From Culturomica massiliensis (GTDB lineage: Bacteria > Bacteroidota > Bacteroidia > Bacteroidales > Marinifilaceae), in the NCBI RefSeq assembly GCF_900091655.1, contig NZ_LT594621.1:2872532-2936531 (forward strand): a stretch of 64,000 nucleotides of DNA. Reading direction: 5' to 3'. Each line of letters begins with the position of its first letter. Position 1 is the stretch's first letter. The translations under genes and the position numbers were made by a program. Shown piece by piece: positions 43,084 to 51,971 of this stretch. Under the pieces are notes generated by a model that did not search any database, had not been told where the DNA came from, and saw only the letters and a list, made by a program, of their open reading frames with translations.

Positions 43084-46000
43084 TTAAAAGTTAATCTGTA
43101 ATCCTGCCGTGTAAGTCGTAGCCGACGGATAATCGTCGGGATTCCGGTACCCGTTCAATGTCATTTCCGGATCGTATCCTTTCAATGCAGTAAAAGCGAT
43201 CAGATTTTCTGCCTGTGCAAAAATTTTTACACCTCCCAGACGAATTTTACTCACTACGTGTGTAGGGAAAGTATACTGCAATTTCAGATTTTTGAATTTC
43301 AGATAATCGCCTTTATAAAGATAACGGGTTGATAACCATCGATCCCATTTCGTATTGATCCGCAAAGGATTTTTTCCTCCGGGATTATCCGGTGTCCAAC
43401 GGTCGAGCTGATCCCGTTCCATGGTCCGGTAATCTCTCTTTCCGTCGTTCTTCGTCGCTACCCGCCCCGTATAATCCAACACCTTATGTCTCAACCCGTA
43501 GGTAAACAGACAGCTCAACTCCAGGCCTTCGAAACTGATCACCGTTGAAAAACCTCCGTTCACTTTCGGCAGTGCACAACCGACGATTTTCCGTTCCGCT
43601 TCATCGTAATTTTTAGTGATGGCTTTTTTACCGTCCGTATCCGTATAATACCAACGTTGTTCTCCCGTTTCCGGATCGGTACCGGCCCATTTCCTCAAAT
43701 ACCAGGAATAATAGCTTTCCCCGTTGCGCTTAATCTGAGTACCGATATCGTCACTCTTCAAGCCGAAAAACTTATTTTTCAATGTAGCCAGGTTCATACT
43801 GAATTCCCAGTTTACTCTTCTGTCTCTGATAATATCAACGGACATTTCCAACTCTATTCCCTGATTTTTCAAGCCTGCACTGGAATTCACCAAACGGTCT
43901 TCGTGACCGGTAACCATAGAAATAGGCTCATCCAGTAACAGATTGCTCGATTTACGACTGTAATATTCCAAACCGATATTCAGGCGGTCCCACATACGGA
44001 TATCCAATCCGACATTGAATACTTTATTTTCTTCCCAGGTCAGCTTTTTATTCGAAATACTTACCGGAGCGATTCCCAAATCTCCGGCATAATCATACCC
44101 GAATCCGTATCTGGAACGCCAGGAATAATAACTACTGGGTAAAGTTCCGTTTATACCGTAACTGACTTTCAGTTTCAGGTTATTGATCACAGGATTATCC
44201 TGCAGGAATTTTTCCTGAGAAATCCGCCAGGCTCCTGAAACCGACCAGAAATTACCGACCCGGTGATCCGGATGAAAACGGGAAGAACGGTCGCTACGGA
44301 AGGAACCGCCGATATAATATTTATTGTCGTAAGCGTAATCCAGTTTCATCAGCCAGGAAAACATCGCATATTCATCGCCGCTGCCGCTTACACCGCCCGG
44401 GACGGAAGAAGCCGATAAGTACGGATAATCATCGGATAGAAAGTTTTTACCACTGGCCGCGATATAAGCACTGGTCATCGTTTCAAGCTCTATACCTCCG
44501 TAAGCTGACACATCGTGTACACCCCCGAACGTCTTATTAAAATACAACAGGTTCGAATTGGTAATCATGGTCCGGCGGGCATCTCTCTCTGACAAATAAC
44601 CGTTATCCTTTTTACCATCGCCGAAATCCTTGTCGTAGTAATGCCGTTTCCTTGTATGGAGATAATCGACGGCAGCCACACTTTTAAAATTCAGCCATTT
44701 CGTAAAATTAAATTTCAACCAGCCGGAAAGCAGGGCTTTCAATTGAGGCCGGGCATAAGTGTAATATTTTCCGATAGCCACCGGATTCATATTACTGTTG
44801 ACATTACTCGGAAATTTAAAATTATACGATCCGTCTTCCAATTTTACAGGAACAATAGGAGCCAGGGACAATGCCGTATACTGAGGCATAGCATACCCTA
44901 AAGCATCACGGCGTGGCCCGCTTTGGTCGGAATAACTCATCATATTGCTGATTCCCCAGTTAAGAAAGCGGTTGGCGTTGTCCGACGACAAATTTGCCCG
45001 GAACGAATACCGTTTCAACTCGCTGCTCCGGAGTATCCCCTGCTGATTGAAATATTCCAGTGAGGTATAGAATTTTACGACATCGTTTCCTCCTCTGGCC
45101 GACGCATTGATTTTTTGGAACGGAGCCACACGGGTAACTTCATCATACCAGTCGACATCAGGCAAACGGCTGTAATCTTCCCCTTTTGCACCGTCTTTAT
45201 CAAAAAATGCATTGTAATAATCATCCTTGACGGGATTGTAAATCTTAAATTGTTTATTGAATTCACTTTTAGCCAGATTCATCCACTCATTATAATTCTT
45301 ACCCGAGAATTTATATCCTTCTTTATCCGCATATATCTTCTTCACTTCGTCGAAAAATTTTTTACCTGCTTTCCTCTGAATCTGATAATGCATCTCTCCT
45401 TCCAGCCACAGGTCGATAAATTCCTCCCGGTTTACCAAGTCAGGCTTCGATGCCTTGAATATCCTGGATACACCGAACTGTACATCTACCGTATAATTGA
45501 CCTTTTGCCCTTGTTTTCCCTGTTTGGTCGTAATTACAATCACCCCGTTCGCACCCCTCGAACCGTAAAGAGAAGAAGAAGCGGCATCTTTCAATATCGT
45601 CATACTGGCAATATCCGAAGGGTTAAGTGTATTCAACGGGTTGGTCGGATATTCGGCATCCCCTGACATATTAGCAGCATCCCAAACGACACCGTCCACG
45701 ACATAAAGCGGCGCATTCGAGGCATTCATCGAACTGATACCTCTCAAACGGATAGTTGCTCCGACACCCGGTTGCCCGGTGGAGGTAACCAACGTACCCG
45801 GGGAATTCCCCCGAAGCACATCCTGAAAAGAAGCTACCGGGCGTTCGGCAATCTTATCAGCCCCTACGACCGTTGCCGATCCTGTATAAGCTTCACGGCT
45901 AACGGTACTGTAACCGGTTACGACAACTTCATCCAATTGGGTATCTTCCCGTTGCATGACAATCTGCATTTCTTTATCGGAAGCAGACACTTCCTGAGGA

Positions 46001-46551
46001 ATCATCCCGACAAAAGAAAACACCAGAATCGTATTTTTTAAAGAAGGAACTTTAATTTCAAAACGTCCCTGAACATCGGTTGCAGTACCGGTAGATGTTC
46101 CCTTTATCCGGACAGACACACCCGGTAAGGTTTCCCCGGAATCATCCCGGACAATTCCCCTGACCGCAATCGTTTGCTGTGGAAGTGCCGGAAGTGCTTC
46201 CGCTTTGCGAATGACAATCACATCATCCTGAATATTATATGTCAACCCGGTATTTTTCAGGCAGTCGTCCAATACTTCCTTTACGCTTTTATCGGCTGCC
46301 GAAACCTCCGACAAACGGACTGATTCTATATCCTGTGTACTGTACAGGAATACGAAACCGGTCTGTTTCTGCAACTCCCAAATGACATCATGGAGAGTTA
46401 CATTCTTGACATTAAGAGCCACACGTGTCTGAGCGTCTATCGCAGCACTCACATGCAGACATCCCAATAATACCAGATAAAACGATAGCCTCATCATAAA
46501 AAAGACTTTTTTTAATCCCCCCTCACAGAAGGAAATTCGATTTTTGTTCAT
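43084..46551 (-). CDS. SusC/RagA-family TonB-dependent transporter with N-terminal STN domain
   Basis: An 1155-residue outer-membrane transporter. After the signal peptide (LSFYLVLLGCLHVSAAIDA) comes an STN domain (VTLHDVIWELQKQTGFVFLY), which usually contacts an anti-sigma factor. A carboxypeptidase-like domain (VRGIVRDDSGETLPGVSVRIKGT), the SusC plug with the TonB box region (LDEVVVTGYSTV) and APLYVVDGVVWD follow. The long barrel ends in TAGLQINF. The STN domain together with the upstream FecR and ECF sigma genes shows trans-envelope regulation: ligand uptake would activate the sigma factor. Confidence 0.95.
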   Translation of the reverse strand: MNKNRISFCEGGLKKVFFMMRLSFYLVLLGCLHVSAAIDAQTRVALNVKNVTLHDVIWELQKQTGFVFLYSTQDIESVRLSEVSAADKSVKEVLDDCLKNTGLTYNIQDDVIVIRKAEALPALPQQTIAVRGIVRDDSGETLPGVSVRIKGTSTGTATDVQGRFEIKVPSLKNTILVFSFVGMIPQEVSASDKEMQIVMQREDTQLDEVVVTGYSTVSREAYTGSATVVGADKIAERPVASFQDVLRGNSPGTLVTSTGQPGVGATIRLRGISSMNASNAPLYVVDGVVWDAANMSGDAEYPTNPLNTLNPSDIASMTILKDAASSSLYGSRGANGVIVITTKQGKQGQKVNYTVDVQFGVSRIFKASKPDLVNREEFIDLWLEGEMHYQIQRKAGKKFFDEVKKIYADKEGYKFSGKNYNEWMNLAKSEFNKQFKIYNPVKDDYYNAFFDKDGAKGEDYSRLPDVDWYDEVTRVAPFQKINASARGGNDVVKFYTSLEYFNQQGILRSSELKRYSFRANLSSDNANRFLNWGISNMMSYSDQSGPRRDALGYAMPQYTALSLAPIVPVKLEDGSYNFKFPSNVNSNMNPVAIGKYYTYARPQLKALLSGWLKFNFTKWLNFKSVAAVDYLHTRKRHYYDKDFGDGKKDNGYLSERDARRTMITNSNLLYFNKTFGGVHDVSAYGGIELETMTSAYIAASGKNFLSDDYPYLSASSVPGGVSGSGDEYAMFSWLMKLDYAYDNKYYIGGSFRSDRSSRFHPDHRVGNFWSVSGAWRISQEKFLQDNPVINNLKLKVSYGINGTLPSSYYSWRSRYGFGYDYAGDLGIAPVSISNKKLTWEENKVFNVGLDIRMWDRLNIGLEYYSRKSSNLLLDEPISMVTGHEDRLVNSSAGLKNQGIELEMSVDIIRDRRVNWEFSMNLATLKNKFFGLKSDDIGTQIKRNGESYYSWYLRKWAGTDPETGEQRWYYTDTDGKKAITKNYDEAERKIVGCALPKVNGGFSTVISFEGLELSCLFTYGLRHKVLDYTGRVATKNDGKRDYRTMERDQLDRWTPDNPGGKNPLRINTKWDRWLSTRYLYKGDYLKFKNLKLQYTFPTHVVSKIRLGGVKIFAQAENLIAFTALKGYDPEMTLNGYRNPDDYPSATTYTAGLQINF

Positions 46552-46664
46552 AACTTTGGATGTTTAGTTAAACTTATGATTTCTGTTTGCGCAGAAATCG
46601 CTACCGGCAGGAAATGTTAGCGCATTTCCTGCTTTTATTTTTATCTCATCATTTTGATTTCATT

Positions 46665-47858
46665 TTACCGGAAAACAATTGTATTTCCTTTTATTTCCAC
46701 TCTTACCTTTCTGGTATCTTCCAACAACTGCAATATCGGCTCTACACTTCCATACCGGCTGATGCTACAACCGAAGCGCAAATCTTTCACTTTCGGGTTA
46801 GCATAAAATACATGCATATCATACCAACGGGACAGGTAATTCATAATGTCCTCCAAACGCCAGTCTTTAAAACGGAAATATCCTTCTTTCCAGGCTGTAT
46901 ATTCCGAAACATCGACGGTTTTCACCTGTACGTCCTTTGTCTCCCGGCTGAAATTGGCCTGTTGTGAAGGTGTCAGCACAAGCGGACCGACTCGAGGAGT
47001 TGTGATATTGACACATCCTTTTACCAATGTCGTTCCGATAATATCCTCATCGGCATAGCAGCATACATTGAACTCCGTTCCCAAAACTTTCACCTCCACA
47101 TCTCCGGCCTTTACAATAAAAGGTTTTCCGGCCTTTACTACCTCGAAATAAGCTTCTCCCTGCAATTCCACCATCCTTTTATCTTCTGTAAAATTTACCG
47201 GATACCGTAAGGAACTCATGGCATTCAAATGTACCCGGCTTCCATCACTCAGTTTCAGCGTATATTCACCTCCTCTCGGTATATCAATCCGGTTGTATAT
47301 AACCTTCTGCTCCGGAATGATTTTCGTCTCATTCTGATAATTCAGACAGGCGGAATCTTTGCGGATTTTCGCACCGCCTTCTTCCAATACCTCAAATGAG
47401 TTTTCTTTTTCAATATCCACAACAGTCCCATCCCCTAAAGTTAAAATTGCCTTTGTTGTTCCGGGTTGAATCCGATCGTTACAAACCGTCTGATGACTAC
47501 TTAACGAACAGCACTCCTCCGCTGAATTTCTCAATAAAAAATAACATACGGCCAAAGGCAAAACAACCGAAGCCGCATAGCCGATGTATTTTTGAATTTT
47601 GAGATTACGTTCCCGCCGGATACTTTTCTCTATTTTACTCCAGGCACGGCTACGATCATATTTCTGCGCCATCGAGCAAAGTTCCCGGAAATTTTCCGGA
47701 TTGTCTAACTTTTCAAATAACAGCTTTGCCGACAGAGAAGAATCGATCCATTCCTGTAAACAGGCTTTTTCTTCCTCCGTCAATATTCCCGTCCGGTATC
47801 CGGCAATCAAGGACGCAATCTCAAATTCTTTTTCCAACATAGCCTCTTTTTTATCCAT
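46665..47858 (-). CDS. FecR-family anti-sigma factor
   Basis: A 397-residue protein from the ATG at 47858. The N-terminal cytoplasmic part (IASLIAGYRTGILTEEEKACLQEWI) precedes one transmembrane helix (IGYAASVVLPLAVCYFLL near residue 100). The periplasmic FecR domain has IPRGGEYTLKLSDGSRVHLNAMSSLRYP in parts and GEAYFEV, and the C-terminal DUF4974-type region is KDWRLEDIMNYLSRWYDM. It should hold the ECF sigma factor and receive the signal from the STN domain of the SusC protein. It lies between the sigma and SusC genes. Confidence 0.93.
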   Translation of the reverse strand: MDKKEAMLEKEFEIASLIAGYRTGILTEEEKACLQEWIDSSLSAKLLFEKLDNPENFRELCSMAQKYDRSRAWSKIEKSIRRERNLKIQKYIGYAASVVLPLAVCYFLLRNSAEECCSLSSHQTVCNDRIQPGTTKAILTLGDGTVVDIEKENSFEVLEEGGAKIRKDSACLNYQNETKIIPEQKVIYNRIDIPRGGEYTLKLSDGSRVHLNAMSSLRYPVNFTEDKRMVELQGEAYFEVVKAGKPFIVKAGDVEVKVLGTEFNVCCYADEDIIGTTLVKGCVNITTPRVGPLVLTPSQQANFSRETKDVQVKTVDVSEYTAWKEGYFRFKDWRLEDIMNYLSRWYDMHVFYANPKVKDLRFGCSISRYGSVEPILQLLEDTRKVRVEIKGNTIVFR

Positions 47859-47954
47859 ATAACAGTTTAAACCCCGATCAGGGGTAAACCAAATCAAACT
47901 TTTTTTAATTTTTTTTTGGAAATAATCGCTTACGATTAAAAAAACGGCAATAAT

Positions 47955-48506
47955 TTAACGAATCAGATACAACAGGAAAGTAAACAAATAGTAATATCCT
48001 TTCAAAAATTCCCGCAGACGCTTATAAGCGATTTTTTTATGTGTATGTACGGTCCCTACAGCCATCGACAACGTTTCTGCAATTTCCCTATTGTCTTTTC
48101 CCTCCAACGCCAATAACATGACCTTACGGGTTTGCTCAGGCAACTGCTCAATGGCTTGCCGGAGAATACGATAAGCTTCTTCCTCTATTACGTGATCCCG
48201 GAAAAAGGACTCTTCTCCCTGCTCCAGTATTTTTCCTGCATAGCCCAGTTTTATTTTCCGGTGCTCCAGTTCATTGAGTGCCCTGTTCTTTACAGAAGTA
48301 TACAGAAATCCCTTCAATTGATGCAGATATTCGAAATCCTCCCTCCTTTGCCACAAACGGATAAAACATTCCTGAACCAAATCCGCCACGCATTCGGCAT
48401 CTCCAACATAACGCTCACCGAAAATACACAACGGTTCATAAAAGTCATCGAACAACCGCCGAAAAACTTTCACGTCAGTAATATCCACTTTTATTGCATC
48501 CGCCAT
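47955..48506 (-). CDS. ECF-type RNA polymerase sigma factor
   Basis: A 183-residue sigma-70 family protein. Region 2 is AECVADLVQECFIRLWQRR with FLYTSVKNRALNELEHRK, and region 4 is IEQLPEQTRKVMLLALEGKDNREIAETLSMAVGTVHTHK. It is the first gene of the sigma-FecR-SusC-SusD series and would direct transcription of the transport genes when released by FecR. No sharp Bacteroides-type promoter was found directly in front of it. Confidence 0.93.
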   Translation of the reverse strand: MADAIKVDITDVKVFRRLFDDFYEPLCIFGERYVGDAECVADLVQECFIRLWQRREDFEYLHQLKGFLYTSVKNRALNELEHRKIKLGYAGKILEQGEESFFRDHVIEEEAYRILRQAIEQLPEQTRKVMLLALEGKDNREIAETLSMAVGTVHTHKKIAYKRLREFLKGYYYLFTFLLYLIR

Positions 48507-48928
48507 CTAAAACATATTGGTTAACCAGATTAAACGACCGTTAAATCTGGGGCTTGAAGTGTAAAAATTACAGTCCTTTGCAGGAAAAAAATACACAGAT
48601 ATAATGCGGGATACCGCATTCTAATCATTTGATAATAAATAGAATATTGTTTAAAAAAGAAAAGTAAAGAAACGGGGAGTTTTATTGTCCCAACCGATCT
48701 TATACAACAAATTTTAATGGTCGTTTTAATTGCAGATTTACGTTTTTACCCTACAATTCCTCCTTTTACAGAAAAAGATTGCAGGTATAATCTAAAATCG
48801 TCAATCTAAAATTTACAATTTATATGAACGTTTCTCCGGTCAAATTTAAAATAAAAAGAATAACAACACAAAATCCTTGGATAACAAAGCATCCAAAGAT
48901 TTTGTAATGCACTCATTTCAATAGCGTT
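48507..48928. repeat. Intergenic gap with one dispersed-repeat copy (48789-48822)
   Basis: A 422-bp AT-rich gap between the ECF sigma gene start and the end of the aspartokinase-like gene. At 48789-48822 it holds AATCTAAAATCGTCAATCT, followed by AAAATTTACAATT. The rest has no readable gene or convincing hairpin. Confidence 0.55.
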
Positions 48929-49579
48929 TTAAGCAACTTTTACTTTCTGAAAAGCCGATTCCAGTAATGCGGCCGTCAGTGACAGGCCGACCCTCCCTAA
49001 AGAAATACTATATCCGCTTTTTGTCTTTCCACAATATCCCGGAACGACAGTTATTCCCCCGGTATCCCTAAACTCCCGGGAAACCGCCTCGCAACTTTCT
49101 TCCCACAAAATCTCCGGAGCCCCAAAATTACTATCGGTAATTATAAAATCCCGGGAATCCTTCCAGGAAGCATTTTCAAATAATTTGCTGAAAAGCAAAG
49201 ACGAAAGGATATCCCCCTTGGCCAGAATATAATCTTTCATTGCCTGTGAAGCTTCCTTCACGGGAGCCACCTGATGCAATATTTCATATAACTCATCCAA
49301 ATGCTTTTGCATGTCTTCCAGGTATTCGGATAATTTATTCCCAGCCAATAAATGTTCCGCCAAATCGGCATGAACATGACGAAATTCTTTAAATTCTTCC
49401 TCAAAACCACTTCCTTTTTTCAAACTCAGTGCATATAATGCACGCAAACGAGGCATTACGCCTTTCAATGCAGAAACAACCACAATACAATTTTCACTTT
49501 GTTTTTGTATCTCATTTCTTATTCCGGCAATCATTTCAGGATTCTGCATGACAGCTCCTTTAAACTTATATATCAACAT
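48929..49579 (-). CDS. Degenerate, ACT-less aspartokinase-like protein
   Basis: A 216-residue protein that follows the amino-acid-kinase domain of aspartokinase but is shrunken. MLIYKFKGAVMQNPEM aligns with the aspartokinase start (KFGGTSV), and CIVVVSALKGVMPRL with the VSAxxGxT strand. YILAKGDILSSLLFSKLF aligns with the GERLS segment and VVPGYCGKTKSGYSISLGRVGLSLTAALL with the GFxGxTxxGxxTTLGRGGSD region. Catalytic landmarks are altered (KFKGAV, SALKGVM, LGRVGLS) and no ACT or homoserine dehydrogenase domain follows. The ATG at 49579 is chosen by this alignment. Activity is doubtful; it may be regulatory or decaying. A Thr-rich leader lies upstream. Confidence 0.75.
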   Translation of the reverse strand: MLIYKFKGAVMQNPEMIAGIRNEIQKQSENCIVVVSALKGVMPRLRALYALSLKKGSGFEEEFKEFRHVHADLAEHLLAGNKLSEYLEDMQKHLDELYEILHQVAPVKEASQAMKDYILAKGDILSSLLFSKLFENASWKDSRDFIITDSNFGAPEILWEESCEAVSREFRDTGGITVVPGYCGKTKSGYSISLGRVGLSLTAALLESAFQKVKVA

Positions 49580-49745
49580 AATTCTATATTTAAATTGTAA
49601 ATTTTCAAATTGTAAATAAATAATTCCGATTAAAAAACAGACCCACTTTCCCGTGATTCCATTCAATCGTAAATCGAAAACGATGAAAGGCCAACTCCCG
49701 GTCCTGGACCGGAATAGAAATAATACAAATTGGCAATATGACAAA

Positions 49746-49883
49746 CTATACCCCCAAAGGGGTTGTCGTTGTTGTGGTAGTAACCGTCGTAATTGTAATC
49801 ACAGTGCCTACGGACGGAATTCCGCATTCATGCTGTAAAGAAAGCATGCTACTTGCATTATGGCAGTTACAATTCGACTTCAT
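49746..49883 (-). CDS. Threonine-rich leader peptide (thr-operon-like attenuator leader)
   Basis: A 45-residue reading frame: MKSNCNCHNASSML near the start, and ending VITITTVTTTTTTTPLGV. The Thr/Ile/Val codon run, with seven consecutive Thr codons, is what thr-operon leaders use to sense charged tRNA. It starts 9 bp after a consensus promoter (49892-49923) and lies upstream of the aspartokinase-like gene on the same strand. An internal ATG at 49847 is an alternative start. A T-run (49624-49629, within TGTTTTTT) lies before the structural gene, but the terminator stem is weak by eye (TCAC/GTGG just before it). Confidence 0.75.
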   Translation of the reverse strand: MKSNCNCHNASSMLSLQHECGIPSVGTVITITTVTTTTTTTPLGV

Positions 49884-49891
49884 GATGTAAG

Positions 49892-49923
49892 CAAAAATAG
49901 AATAAACCTTTTGGAATATCAAA
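49892..49923 (-). promoter_or_regulatory. Bacteroides-type promoter of the Thr leader
   Basis: On the minus strand TTTG (49923-49920), a 20-nt spacer and TATTTTTG (49899-49892) match the consensus. The start point would fall close to the leader ATG, which suggests a very short or absent 5' UTR, or use of the internal ATG. Confidence 0.75.
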
Positions 49924-50078
49924 CATTATTCCTGTTTTTCTTACTATAATATATAGATTTTAACATTATACCCTGTTTTTGCTATAATCTTATACACAAC
50001 CTGATTTTCAGATATTTCACTGCAAACGTATGCACAATAATATCTGTATAAACTTATTTTTTATTCCAAACAAACCCG

Positions 50079-50086
50079 TATCTTTG
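50079..50086 (+). promoter_or_regulatory. Probable -7 box for the NifU-like/GGGtGRT operon
   Basis: TATCTTTG fits TAnnTTTG and lies 60 bp before the ATG at 50147. The matching -33 region is T-rich but not an exact TTTG. The gap 49924-50078 is otherwise AT-rich and featureless. Confidence 0.6.
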
Positions 50087-50146
50087 TCCTAATTGTGCGC
50101 GTGAAAGCAATGTGTAACAATATATTAATCAATAAAAGCTAAAATA

Positions 50147-50839
50147 ATGATTTATTCACACGAAGTACAACACATGTGTGTTGTAAAAAAAGGCCCGAAC
50201 CACGGTCCTGCCCCAATCCCCGAAGAAGGGAAATGGGTAAAAGCGAAAGAAATCAAAGATATTTCAGGTTTAACCCATGGTATCGGTTGGTGTGCACCTC
50301 AACAAGGGGCTTGTAAACTGACATTGAATATCAAAGACGGGATTATTGAAGAAGCATTGATAGAAACGATCGGTTGCTCCGGTATGACGCACTCGGCTGC
50401 TATGGCTGCTGAAATTCTGACAGGTAAAACTTTATTGGAAGCATTGAATACCGACTTGGTATGTGATGCTATCAATACCGCTATGCGCGAATTATTCCTG
50501 CAGATTGTATACGGACGTACCCAGAGTGCATTTTCTGAAGGCGGTCTGCCTATCGGCGCCGGCCTGGAAGACTTAGGTAAAGGTCTGCGCAGCCAGGTTG
50601 GTACGATGTTTTCAACGAAAGCTAAAGGTGTTCGTTATCTGGAAATGGCTGAAGGTTATATCTCCCGCCTGGCACTTGACGAAGACGGGGAAGTATGCGG
50701 ATATGAATTCGTACGCCTCGGTGTTATGATGGACCTGATCAAAAAAGGTACCGATGCCAACGAAGCATTGAAGAAAGCCACTGCAAACTACGGACGTTTC
50801 GCCAATGCAGCTAAATATATTGACCCACGTCACGAATAA
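50147..50839 (+). CDS. NifU-like iron-sulfur scaffold protein, partner of GGGtGRT protein
   Basis: A 230-residue protein with a NifU/IscU N-terminal-like core: HGIGWCAPQQGACKLTLNIKDG, LIETIGCSGMTHSAAMAAEIL and LNTDLVCDAI, with the cysteines in these segments as candidate cluster ligands. It is always short of the usual NFU domain. The extra C-terminal part is GVRYLEMAEGYISRLALDEDGEVCGYEF. The downstream gene encodes the GGGtGRT protein, its regular neighbour in anaerobes. A role in cluster binding is suggested by family; the actual process is not known. Confidence 0.85.
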   Translation: MIYSHEVQHMCVVKKGPNHGPAPIPEEGKWVKAKEIKDISGLTHGIGWCAPQQGACKLTLNIKDGIIEEALIETIGCSGMTHSAAMAAEILTGKTLLEALNTDLVCDAINTAMRELFLQIVYGRTQSAFSEGGLPIGAGLEDLGKGLRSQVGTMFSTKAKGVRYLEMAEGYISRLALDEDGEVCGYEFVRLGVMMDLIKKGTDANEALKKATANYGRFANAAKYIDPRHE

Positions 50840-50842
50840 AAT

Positions 50843-50848
50843 AGGAGG
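50843..50848 (+). promoter_or_regulatory. Strong Shine-Dalgarno AGGAGG before the GGGtGRT gene
   Basis: AGGAGG lies 8 nt before the ATG at 50857. Full Shine-Dalgarno sites are rare in Bacteroidetes, so this one stands out and suggests high translation. Confidence 0.6.
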
Positions 50849-50856
50849 AACATACA

Positions 50857-51870
50857 ATGGCAAAAAGAGAAGTAAAATTTGAAAGTCAGGATCGTCGGAT
50901 CAACCAGATCAATAAAGTATTGAACTCCTATGGTATCGCTTCTATCGAAGAGGCAGAAGCCATTTGCGAAGCAAAAGGAATCGATCCTTATTTAGAGTGT
51001 GAACAAACACAGAATATCTGTTTCGAAAATGCAAAATGGGCTTACGTTGTAGGCGCTGCTATCGCTATTAAAAAAGGATGTGTAAATGCCGCAGATGCTG
51101 CCGAAGCTATCGGCGAAGGCCTGCAAGCTTTCTGTATTGCCGGTTCTGTTGCCGACGACCGTAAAGTAGGTTTAGGTCATGGAAACCTGGCTGCCCGTTT
51201 GTTGCGTGAAGAAACCCAGTGTTTCGCTTTCCTGGCGGGTCACGAATCTTTCGCAGCTGCCGAAGGTGCCATCAAAATTGCTGAAATGGCCAACAAAGTA
51301 CGCAAAAATCCGTTACGTGTCATTTTGAACGGTTTGGGAAAAGACGCTGCTATGATCATTTCCCGTATCAACGGCTTTACCTATGTGCAAACTGAATTCG
51401 ATTATTATACCGGAGATTTGAAAGTGGTAAAAACCAAAGCTTACTCCGACGGTCCCCGTGCAAAAGTAAATTGTTACGGTGCCGACGACGTTCGGGAAGG
51501 TGTTGCTATCATGTGGAAAGAAGGCGTAGATGTTTCCATTACCGGTAACTCTACCAATCCTACCCGTTTCCAACACCCGGTTGCAGGTACTTATAAAAAA
51601 GAACGTGTATTGGCCGGTAAACCGTATTTCTCTGTAGCATCCGGCGGTGGTACGGGACGCACCCTGCACCCGGACAACATGGCTGCCGGTCCTGCATCTT
51701 ACGGTATGACCGACACCCTCGGACGTATGCACAGCGACGCCCAGTTCGCCGGTTCGTCTTCCGTTCCCGCTCACGTGGAAATGATGGGCTTCCTCGGTAT
51801 GGGTAACAACCCGATGGTAGGTGCTACCGTGGCTGTTGCCGTATCGATTGCAGAAGCTTTGAAAAAATAA
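50857..51870 (+). CDS. GGGtGRT protein (conserved, function unknown)
   Basis: A 337-residue soluble protein with the family-naming motif SGGGTGRTLHPDNMAAGP near residue 270. Other conserved stretches are LGHGNLAARLLREETQCFAFLAGHESFAAAEG and the C-terminal GFLGMGNNPMVGATVAVAV. Cysteines occur early (EAICEAKGIDPYLECEQTQNICFENAKW, here in parts). It is co-transcribed with the NifU-like gene. Codon use looks adapted for high expression, with a strong Shine-Dalgarno. The pair is widespread among anaerobes, with no assigned function that I know of. Confidence 0.88.
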   Translation: MAKREVKFESQDRRINQINKVLNSYGIASIEEAEAICEAKGIDPYLECEQTQNICFENAKWAYVVGAAIAIKKGCVNAADAAEAIGEGLQAFCIAGSVADDRKVGLGHGNLAARLLREETQCFAFLAGHESFAAAEGAIKIAEMANKVRKNPLRVILNGLGKDAAMIISRINGFTYVQTEFDYYTGDLKVVKTKAYSDGPRAKVNCYGADDVREGVAIMWKEGVDVSITGNSTNPTRFQHPVAGTYKKERVLAGKPYFSVASGGGTGRTLHPDNMAAGPASYGMTDTLGRMHSDAQFAGSSSVPAHVEMMGFLGMGNNPMVGATVAVAVSIAEALKK

Positions 51871-51895
51871 TCGGGAAGCCGATTGTCTATATAAA

Positions 51896-51927
51896 AATCC
51901 TGTCGGTTTGTATCGGCAGGATTTTTT
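51896..51927 (+). terminator. Intrinsic terminator after the GGGtGRT gene
   Basis: A 10-bp stem (51896-51905 with 51914-51923, AATCCTGTCG/CGGCAGGATT, one G-T pair) with an 8-nt loop, followed by TTTT. Confidence 0.8.
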
Positions 51928-51971
51928 ACATCTTCAGTTTTTGTTCGAAAAACGACAAAACACATTTTCTT

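Noticed and set aside
49738..49890. A plus-strand frame rich in Val (VVVVVVVTVVIVITV) that looks like a branched-chain leader peptide.
   Set aside because: It is the exact complement of the Thr codon run on the minus strand. The minus strand has a perfect promoter and the matching aspartokinase-like gene downstream, while the plus-strand gene downstream is unrelated to amino-acid synthesis.
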